Of a DNA stretch of 64,000 nucleotides, positions 57,800 to 64,000 are shown piece by piece. Each line of letters begins with the position of its first letter. Within the stretch, counting starts at the first letter, position 1. The stretch is from Isosphaeraceae bacterium EP7. GTDB lineage: Bacteria; Planctomycetota; Planctomycetia; Isosphaerales; Isosphaeraceae. The stretch is taken from contig CP151667.1 of the NCBI GenBank assembly GCA_038400315.1, positions 2,987,174 to 3,051,173 on the forward strand, read 5' to 3'. The notes beneath the pieces were generated by a model. It saw only the letters and a list, made by a program, of their open reading frames with translations. It was not told the origin of the DNA and ran no database searches. The position numbers were made by a program, and so were the translations under genes.

Positions 57800-58729
57800 T
57801 CAGACGTCACAAAGCGTCACCGCCTGCTCCAAGCCCGCCAGCGTATTCCGGGTCGGGATGAACTCCTGGCCGACGAAGCCGTCGTAGCCGATTTCCAGCA
57901 GGGCGTGCATCAGGGCCGGGTAGCTGATTTCCTGCTTCTCATCCAGCTCGCCGCGGCCGGGGTTGCCGGCGGTGTGGATGTGGCCGATGACGTCCTTGTG
58001 CTGGTGCAGGCGGCGGATCAGGTCTCCGTTCATGATCTGAACGTGGTAGAAGTCGAACAGGAGCTTCAGGTTGGGCGAGCCCACCCGGTTGATGATGTCG
58101 ACGCAGTATTCGGTGTCGTTGCCCTGGTAGCCGGGATGGCCCTTCATCGGGTGGTCGGTGGCCCGGGTGTTGAGCATCTCAAGGCAGAGCGTCACGTTCT
58201 TGGCGGCGGCGTAGGGGACGATTTCCTTGTAGGCCTCGACGCAGTTGGCCGCCCCCTGCTCGCGGGAGATGCCGTCGGCCATGCCGGTGAACGTGATCAC
58301 GTTCTTGCATCCGAACGCCGAGCAGGCGTCGATTGCTTCCTTGGTCGCCTTCATGACCTTGTCGCGGTGCTTCGGGTTGTTGAAGCCCTGGGTGAAGGGG
58401 GGCTCGGGCGCCATGTCGATGGTGCCGATGGCGCAGGTCAGGCCGTGCTCTTTCAGCACGGGGAAGTACTTGGGGTCGATCAGCTCGATGCTGCCGCAGC
58501 CCAGGTCCTTGGCCACCTTGCACATCTCCGGCACGTCCCAGGTCTCGGCGTAGCACCAGTGCACCAATGATTGCTTGATGCGCCCGTTGCGCGGCTTCTT
58601 GGTCTCGGCGGCCGACGCGGCCTGCGTGGCCAGGCTGCCCAGCAGGGTGGCCCCGGCGGCGGCCCCCAGCATCTGGCGGCGGCTTGTGCCTTGTCGGTCG
58701 TCGCGGGGCAGGGGGCTGATCTCGCTCAT
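57800..58729 (-). CDS. Tat-exported sugar-phosphate isomerase/epimerase, hydroxypyruvate-isomerase-like
   Basis: 309 residues from an ATG at 58729. A Tat-like signal (TSRRQMLGAAAGATLLGSLA) is present, so the enzyme is probably exported. The TIM-barrel contains the AP-endonuclease-2/xylose-isomerase-like metal ligands: glutamate in CLEMLNTRATD, aspartate in LLFDFYHVQIMNGD, histidine in GHIHTAGNPGRGE and glutamate near the end in FVGQEFIPTR. This fits the hydroxypyruvate isomerase group, which is abundant in planctomycetes. The exact substrate is unknown. It is divergent from the aldehyde dehydrogenase gene. Confidence 0.86.
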   Translation of the reverse strand: MSEISPLPRDDRQGTSRRQMLGAAAGATLLGSLATQAASAAETKKPRNGRIKQSLVHWCYAETWDVPEMCKVAKDLGCGSIELIDPKYFPVLKEHGLTCAIGTIDMAPEPPFTQGFNNPKHRDKVMKATKEAIDACSAFGCKNVITFTGMADGISREQGAANCVEAYKEIVPYAAAKNVTLCLEMLNTRATDHPMKGHPGYQGNDTEYCVDIINRVGSPNLKLLFDFYHVQIMNGDLIRRLHQHKDVIGHIHTAGNPGRGELDEKQEISYPALMHALLEIGYDGFVGQEFIPTRNTLAGLEQAVTLCDV

Positions 58730-58990
58730 CGGGAAGGTTCCTTCGGTTTGGCTGGCGCCGGTGATGTTCACGGGCGGGCCGTCGACCCCTCGACGCCACG
58801 TCGCCCGCCCGCTCGCCCGGGCCGATCCCGATAGCCTAGCCGCACCGGGCCCGCACGCCAGTCCCCCGGAGACGGAATCGGGCCGGCTCGCGCGTTCGGT
58901 TGTCGAGCCGCCGGCCCGCCGGTATCGTGGAGCCGTGCGAGGCCCGCGTCACCCGCGAGCCCCTTCGTCCCGTCGCAGGAGTTCCGCCCC

Positions 58991-60457
58991 ATGCCCGCCG
59001 CCACCGCCGCAGACGTCGTGACCAAGCAGATGTACATCGACGGCCGCTGGTGCGACGCGCGCGACGGCAAGACCCTCGACGTCGTCAACCCCGCAGACGA
59101 GTCGGTCGTCGGCCGGGTCGCCTACGGCGGCAAGGCCGAGGCCTGGACCGCCATCGACGCCGCCGCCAAAGCCTTGCCCGACTGGCGTGCACGCACCCCC
59201 TATGACCGCGCCAAGATCCTGAAGGCCACCGCCGACCTGCTCCGCCAGCGGCTCGACGCCATTGCCCGGATCCTCACCACCGAGCAGGGCAAGCCCCTGC
59301 CCGAGGCCAAGGGCGAGGTCAACCACACCGCCGACACCTTCGAGTGGTTCGCCGAGGAGGGTAAGCGCGCCTACGGCCGGATCATCCCAACCTCCAACCC
59401 CGCCAAGCGCCTGTCCGTCATCCGCCACCCCGTGGGCGTCGTCGGCACCATCACCCCCTGGAACTTCCCCGTCACCCTGGCCGCCCGCAAGATCGCCGCG
59501 TCGATGGCGGCCGGCTGCACCGTCGTCAGCCGCCCGGCCGACCAGACCCCGCTCACCCTCGTCGCGCTCTTCGAGTGCCTGGTCGAGGCGGGCGTCCCCG
59601 CGGGCGTGGCCAACCTCGTCATCGGCGAGGCCAAGCCGGTCGCCGACGCCTACTTCGAGCACACGGCCGTCCGCAAGATCAGCTTCACCGGCAGCACCGC
59701 CGTGGGCAAGGAATTGCTCCGCCGCTCGGCCGACCAGGTCAAGCGCCTCAGCCTGGAGCTCGGCGGCCACGCCCCCCTGATCGTCTTCCCCGACGCCGAC
59801 GTCGCGCAGGTCGCCCAGGCCGCCGTGCTCGGCAAGTTCCGCAACAACGGCCAGGTCTGCATCGCCCCCTCGCGATTCTACATCCACGAGGACATCCGCG
59901 ACGAGTTCACCGAGATCGCCGTCGAGCTGACCCGCAAGCTGAAGCTGGGCAACGGCCTGGAAGACGGCGTCCAGGTCGGCCCGATGATCGAGCCACGCGC
60001 CCTGGAGAAGACCGCCGGACTCATCGAAGACGCCCGGTCCAAGGGCGCCGACCTCCTCTCCGGTGGCGCCCGTTCCAACCGCTTCGACCGCGGCTACTTC
60101 TTCGAGCCCACCGTCCTCAGGGGCATCACCCCCTCGATGCGCATCCTCACCGAGGAGCCCTTCGCCCCGGTCATGCCGATCCTCGACTTCTCCAAGCTCG
60201 ACGACGTGATCGCCCAGGCCAACAACACCCCCTACGGCCTGGCCGCCTACGTCTTCACCAACGACCTGACCGTCGCCGCCCGCATGGCCGAAGGCCTGGA
60301 AGCCGGCATCATCGGCATCAACGACCCCGTCCCGGCCACCCCCCAGGCCCCCTTCGGTGGCATGAAGGAATCGGGAGTCGGCCGAGAAATGGGCATCGAG
60401 GGCCTCGACGCCTACCTCGAGACCAAGTTCATCTCCACCGGCCTGCGGACCAGCTGA
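58991..60457 (+). CDS. NAD(P)-dependent aldehyde dehydrogenase, succinate-semialdehyde type
   Basis: 488 residues. All family motifs are seen: GTITPWNFPVTLAARKIAA, FTGSTAVGKELLRRS, the general base glutamate in LSLELGGHAPLIVF, and the catalytic cysteine in NNGQVCIAPSRFYI. The overall pattern, including the end (PFGGMKESGVGREMGIEGLD), fits the succinate-semialdehyde/GabD group. The cofactor-site lysine usually seen as KPA is here in SRPADQTP, so the lysine is replaced by arginine. The aldehyde substrate is not evident. A large hairpin follows the gene. Confidence 0.92.
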   Translation: MPAATAADVVTKQMYIDGRWCDARDGKTLDVVNPADESVVGRVAYGGKAEAWTAIDAAAKALPDWRARTPYDRAKILKATADLLRQRLDAIARILTTEQGKPLPEAKGEVNHTADTFEWFAEEGKRAYGRIIPTSNPAKRLSVIRHPVGVVGTITPWNFPVTLAARKIAASMAAGCTVVSRPADQTPLTLVALFECLVEAGVPAGVANLVIGEAKPVADAYFEHTAVRKISFTGSTAVGKELLRRSADQVKRLSLELGGHAPLIVFPDADVAQVAQAAVLGKFRNNGQVCIAPSRFYIHEDIRDEFTEIAVELTRKLKLGNGLEDGVQVGPMIEPRALEKTAGLIEDARSKGADLLSGGARSNRFDRGYFFEPTVLRGITPSMRILTEEPFAPVMPILDFSKLDDVIAQANNTPYGLAAYVFTNDLTVAARMAEGLEAGIIGINDPVPATPQAPFGGMKESGVGREMGIEGLDAYLETKFISTGLRTS

Positions 60458-60484
60458 GTCCATCTCCCTCGGTCGGAAATCGAA

Positions 60485-60559
60485 GAGGCCCCGCCCGGGC
60501 GCGAGGGTGATGATAGGTCAGCCTCGACCTCATCACCCCCGCGCCCGATGAGGGGCCTC
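60485..60559. terminator. Very large hairpin between convergent genes, bidirectional terminator
   Basis: The arm at 60485-60513 (GAGGCCCCGCCCGGGCGCGA, then GGGTGATGA) is nearly the exact complement of the arm at 60530-60559, with a few mismatches near the base and a loop of about 16 bases. It lies between the aldehyde dehydrogenase stop (60457) and the rhodanese stop (60595). It is the longest stem in the window. Confidence 0.65.
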
Positions 60560-60594
60560 CGGTTCAAACTCGATCGCCGATGGCGACCGGGCGG

Positions 60595-61518
60595 TTACTT
60601 GCCGGCCAGTTTGCCGGGCTCGGCGCCGGCGACGACGGAGTCGGGCTCGGACTTGGCCCAGTCGGCGAAGCCGGGGACGTAGTGACGGCTGGGGATGTTC
60701 AGGCGTCCCAACGCGAAGGAGACCAGGGCCGAGCGATTGCCCCCCTGGGAGTAGACGATCACCGGGCGGTCGGACGAGATGCCGGCCTCGGAGACTTTCG
60801 CCTTCAGGCCGGCCTCGTCGAGGAACCGGCCGTCGGCGTCGACCAGCGAGTAGGCGTCGAGGTCGATCGCGCCCGGGATGTGGCCCGCGGGAGCGGTGCT
60901 GTTCTGGGCCTTCTTCTCGCCCCGGTACTCCTCGGCAGACCGGGAGTCGAGCAGCTGGGCCTCGCCTTTCGACAGGGCCTGACGCAGCTCGGACCGATCG
61001 ATGATTTTCGATGCCTGGAAGTTCGGCCGGTGTTCGTAGGGGTCGATGGCAGCCTGCTCAGTGCTCACCGGTCGCTTCTCGCGCTCCCAGAGGGGGAAGC
61101 CGCCGTTGACCAGGCCGACCCTGGGCACGCCGGCATAGGAAAGCGACCACCAGATGCGCGACGAGTCGTGCTGGCGGTTGGCGTCATAGATGTAGATGGA
61201 CTTCGTCTCGCTGTTGATCCCGAGCGCCGCCAGCGCCTTGCCCCAGGCCGCCTGGTCCTTGATCGTCGCCGGCTTGCTGAGCGCCGAGACGGCCTTGAAG
61301 TCGACCCAGACGGCGCCGGGGATGTGCCCCTTGTCGTAGTCGGCCCGAGATCGGGCGTCGAGCAGGCGAATGCTCGGGTCCTTCAGCTTCTCCTCGAGCT
61401 TCGCCTGGCCGATCAGATGCGGCCGGTCGTGCTTCGGTGCATCGGCCGCGAAGGCCTGCGTCGAGGTCGCCACCAGGGCCAGGGCGGACAGACCGCTGCG
61501 GAAGGTGCGGAGGCTCAT
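60595..61518 (-). CDS. Exported double-rhodanese protein lacking active-site cysteines
   Basis: 307 residues from an ATG at 61518. The signal peptide (SGLSALALVATSTQAFA) targets it to the periplasm. Two rhodanese domains follow: residues about 35-165 (IRLLDARSRADYDKGHIPGA) and about 180-295 (QLLDSRSAEEYRGEKKAQNS, GHIPGAIDLDAYSL). The active site of a sulfurtransferase is CxxGxR-like; here the second domain has VYSQGGNRSAL, with serine at the cysteine position, and the first reads IYDANRQHDSSRIW, also without cysteine. Sulfur transfer by the usual persulfide is therefore unlikely; a binding or regulatory role is possible. It is convergent with the aldehyde dehydrogenase. Confidence 0.85.
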   Translation of the reverse strand: MSLRTFRSGLSALALVATSTQAFAADAPKHDRPHLIGQAKLEEKLKDPSIRLLDARSRADYDKGHIPGAVWVDFKAVSALSKPATIKDQAAWGKALAALGINSETKSIYIYDANRQHDSSRIWWSLSYAGVPRVGLVNGGFPLWEREKRPVSTEQAAIDPYEHRPNFQASKIIDRSELRQALSKGEAQLLDSRSAEEYRGEKKAQNSTAPAGHIPGAIDLDAYSLVDADGRFLDEAGLKAKVSEAGISSDRPVIVYSQGGNRSALVSFALGRLNIPSRHYVPGFADWAKSEPDSVVAGAEPGKLAGK

Positions 61519-62244
61519 CGAATTCTCTCCCGGGGACGCATCGTCCCCGTCGTTCATGGATGGAATTGAACAGGTGAATTCGCACGCGGCGACGGCGCCC
61601 CGAGGGCCTGCCATGTCCCCGGTCGCGAGGCGTGGCGGCACAAGTTCGGGGCGGGGCAGGGCCCGGCCGATCGTGCTTCAACTGGAATTTGGTTGGGCCG
61701 CGATTCACCGGTCGGGGCGACGGGTCGCGGCAGGGCTTCGCCCGACGTCAACGTCGGTTCGGGCGACTCACCCGGGGAGGGATCGCATCAACAACAGCAA
61801 AAACGATGAGCGTGGCTCATGTCGGCACCCGGTCATGGAACGGCGTCTCGATCGCCCGGACTTCTCGGGCCTGCATCGCGTCGTTCGAGCCTATCATCGA
61901 CCCGACGCGGGCTCCGGTCAAGCGAAATTTATCATGTCGATCGAAATTATAGAGAATGGAATTTGAGACCACGGAGGCGTGCCACACAGCACGGCGCTGC
62001 GCAGCCGGCCCCCGATGTCCCGCGTCATGCCAGCTTCCAGAGCGTCACCAGGGTCCAGTCGTCCCTGGAGTTCTCCTGAAACCTACGGGGTTTGGCGGAC
62101 CGATCAGGACCCTGCGGGTTGCAAAATCACATCGTCGCCCACCGTAGAGTGGCCCGCCCATTCCTCATCTCGTAGTTTGATCCATGAACACAATTCCGCC
62201 TGATCCGATCCCGGTCGATCCGTCCCGCAACCCGGGGGCCGCCG
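61519..62244. other. Long non-coding region
   Basis: About 726 bases between the rhodanese gene (minus) and a plus-strand gene pair. Short frames here have no recognisable composition. A perfect 6-base-pair palindrome with a two-base loop (CGACGT at 61743-61748, ACGTCG at 61751-61756) is present. The promoters for both flanking units must be here; none can be singled out. Confidence 0.35.
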
Positions 62245-62649
62245 ATGTCCGTGACCCTGACTGTCCGCGATGAGACGCCGGCCGGGGGCGTTACGAATGA
62301 GTGGTCGCTCGAGTTCCTGAGCGAGACGATCACCGTTCGCGAGCTGATCCGCGAACGCGTCTATCAGGAAGTGCAGGACTACAACGTCCGGCAGGGCACC
62401 GGCGGGCCCTACCGCGGCCTGGTGCAGCCCGAAGGCTACGAGGTCGCCCTGAACGGCCCTCGATCGACGGCCAAGGCCCGGCCGATCGACTGGCACAAGC
62501 AATTCGAGAAGGCCCTGGAAGCCTTCGAAACGAATCGGGTGCTCATCCTGATCGACGACCGCCAGGCCGAGTCGCTCGAACAGACCTTCGCGATCGGCCC
62601 CGGCGTCGCCGTGACCTTCCTCCGGCTGACTCTGCTGGTGGGGGGCTGA
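62245..62649 (+). CDS. Small protein paired with DUF4132 gene
   Basis: 134 residues starting MSVTLTVRDETPAGGVTNEW, without signal peptide or membrane helix. It contains a short extended part (IERVYQEVQDYN-like) and a central charged helix (HKQFEKALEAFETNRVLILI). The same kind of small gene often precedes DUF4132 genes in other bacteria, as I recall, so the two probably act together; nothing is known about the role. It lies 10 bases upstream of the DUF4132 gene and is in the same operon. Confidence 0.7.
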   Translation: MSVTLTVRDETPAGGVTNEWSLEFLSETITVRELIRERVYQEVQDYNVRQGTGGPYRGLVQPEGYEVALNGPRSTAKARPIDWHKQFEKALEAFETNRVLILIDDRQAESLEQTFAIGPGVAVTFLRLTLLVGG

Positions 62650-62659
62650 CGCGATCCCC

Positions 62660-64000
62660 ATGCTCTATCGCGACGTCATCCCCGCCGAATCCGGCCGAGA
62701 CCTGGAGCGGGAATTCCAGGCCCTGGAAACGTTCCGCGCCGAAATCCTGGCGATGGAGCGACCGGACGCCCTCATCAAGCCCGCCAAGTTGGCCTCCGGC
62801 GCGGAGATCCTCGCGGGCGAGCCCGACTTCCAGATCGGCATCATCCTAGCCTCGTTGACCTTGTGGGCCGAGGATCGGATCAGCCCATGGAGCATTGATG
62901 GGTCACTTGTGGGGAAACTGCGGTCCCAGATCCTCAAGCGCGATCTCCCCTATCAAGGCCGAGACCTCCGGGCGCTGGCCGCGGCGATCGACATCCTGAC
63001 CGCTCGCCATAAGGGGGTCGACCTGCTCGCCTTGTCCGCCCTCGAGCGATGCGCGCAGGACGCTGCCCTGCCCGAAGAGGCGATCGAACGGCTGAAGAAG
63101 GTCCAGCATCGGCTGCGGCACGGGCGACCGACCCCGTCCGATCTGAAGGCCGCCGCGCGAATCGGCAAGCTCGTCGGCGCCGTCGTGGAGTTCTCGCTCG
63201 ATCCGGGCGAGGCCTGGTCCGATGCGGCCCTCGGCGATCTCGAGGCGATGGAGCCGGCCCAGCGGGAGCGCTGGTCGGCGCTGCTCGCCGCTTGCCAGGC
63301 GGCCGACGGGGCCAAGATGACGGCCGCCCGGCTGAGCGCGATGAAATCGCTGGTCGAGGCCGTCGGCCGCGGCGAGTTCAAGGCCCACTTGCTCCGCTGG
63401 CTACCGCTGGTCGACAGGCCGCGGACACAGCCGAAGGTCCGCGTTAGCGATTGGATGCCGGACGAGAACGACCTGATCGAGCCGCACCATGCCGAGCTCC
63501 TCAAGTGCCTGGCCGTGTGCGCCGGCCTGGAGGCCGACCGCGAGCTGGCCCGGGCGCTGGCGGCGCTGGTCCTGAGCGCCTATCGCAAGATCCCGGGGAA
63601 GGGGCCGAGGCTCGTCTCGCTGGGCAATGCGGCGGTCGGGGCGCTGGGGATGATGCCCGGCATGGATGCCGTCGGGCAGCTCGCCCTGCTCAAGGTGAAG
63701 GTCAAGTTCATCCCGGCGCAGAAGGAGATCGAGAAGGCCCTGACCGCCGCGGCCACCCGCGAGGGCCTGCCGCGCGAGGAGATCGACGAGCTGGCCGTGC
63801 CCGCCTACGGCATGCACGAGGTCGGCCTCCGCCGCGAGGTCCTGGGCGAGTACGTGGCCGAATTGATCGTCGACGGGCCCGACGCCGCACTCCGCTGGAG
63901 CAAGGCCGCCGACGGCAAGCCGATCAAGACCGTGCCGGCCGCGGCCAAGAAGGGCCACGCCGACGAGGTGAAGGAGTTGCAGGCGGCCGTCAAGGACGTC
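62660..64000 (+). CDS. DUF4132-type large protein, partial at the window end
   Basis: 447 codons are open to the window end, so the protein is truncated by the boundary only. The segment around residues 320-445 (AVGALGMMPGMDAVGQLALL, then KVKVKFIPAQKEIEKALT and EIDELAVPAYGMHEVGLRRE, then RWSKAADGKPIKTVPAAAKK) matches the conserved region of DUF4132 proteins, which include MolR-related and WGR-DUF4132 proteins in bacteria. Function in the family is not established. The first half is helical, HEAT-like. It shares an operon with the 134-residue gene upstream. Confidence 0.78.
   Translation, partial: MLYRDVIPAESGRDLEREFQALETFRAEILAMERPDALIKPAKLASGAEILAGEPDFQIGIILASLTLWAEDRISPWSIDGSLVGKLRSQILKRDLPYQGRDLRALAAAIDILTARHKGVDLLALSALERCAQDAALPEEAIERLKKVQHRLRHGRPTPSDLKAAARIGKLVGAVVEFSLDPGEAWSDAALGDLEAMEPAQRERWSALLAACQAADGAKMTAARLSAMKSLVEAVGRGEFKAHLLRWLPLVDRPRTQPKVRVSDWMPDENDLIEPHHAELLKCLAVCAGLEADRELARALAALVLSAYRKIPGKGPRLVSLGNAAVGALGMMPGMDAVGQLALLKVKVKFIPAQKEIEKALTAAATREGLPREEIDELAVPAYGMHEVGLRREVLGEYVAELIVDGPDAALRWSKAADGKPIKTVPAAAKKGHADEVKELQAAVKDV

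Noticed and set aside
1-64000. tRNA, rRNA and CRISPR arrays
   Set aside because: No TPsiC-arm-like context, rRNA-like sequence or regularly spaced repeats was found by eye. A dedicated scan (tRNAscan-SE or a CRISPR finder) was not available.

Overview
The window looks like chromosomal DNA of a planctomycete, probably close to the Isosphaeraceae. I infer this from the high GC content, the giant Ser/Thr kinase-ATPase-TPR protein, Tat-exported enolase and sugar-isomerase family enzymes, a Tad/Flp pilus locus and conserved hypothetical families typical of that phylum. No rRNA, tRNA or CRISPR array was seen. Most genes are on the minus strand, and many same-strand neighbours overlap by 4 bases, which points to translational coupling.

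Layout: 1-1000 is a decayed zone with a truncated radical SAM pseudogene. 1-10 kb is a mixed accessory stretch: mtfA, an M61 peptidase, a conserved planctomycete gene, a small regulator/membrane-protein operon with palindromic operators, two copies of a ~150 bp dispersed repeat, and an AT-richer island with an HNH endonuclease, a cupin, an orphan ribbon-helix-helix protein and an unknown gene. 10-15 kb carries a lipoprotein, a Tat-exported enolase-superfamily enzyme and an NtrB/NtrC-type two-component pair. 15-22 kb has a SulP transporter with a structured leader and a 1383-residue kinase-ATPase-TPR protein. 22-26.4 kb is a four-gene sugar-phosphate operon (SIS isomerase, HAD phosphatase, deoxyhypusine-synthase-like protein, PfkB kinase) resembling the logic of heptose biosynthesis. 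26.6-30 kb has an SDR oxidoreductase and a transsulfuration operon (cystathionine beta-synthase, then a cystathionine gamma-synthase/lyase).

30.4-43.1 kb is a complete-looking Tad (Flp) pilus locus in two convergent blocks. The plus block has three tandem pilins, prepilin peptidase, CpaB, CpaE, TadA, TadB and TadC. The minus block has a secretin, a CpaD-like secreted protein, a TadD lipoprotein, two TadE-like pseudopilins and a TadG-like protein. A sialidase-fold protein and an Hpt phosphotransfer protein follow.

45-50.2 kb is the most interesting region: a compact operon with two small WXG100-like proteins (W-x-D in place of W-x-G), a coiled-coil protein and a 1325-residue membrane FtsK/SpoIIIE-type ATPase. 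It looks like a minimal type VII-secretion-like system. The rest holds glgX, metG, a TolC-like outer-membrane protein, a broken RelE-like toxin, a DUF6572-like gene on AT-rich DNA, a hydroxypyruvate-isomerase-like protein, an aldehyde dehydrogenase, a double rhodanese without active-site cysteines, and the start of a DUF4132 protein that runs off the window.
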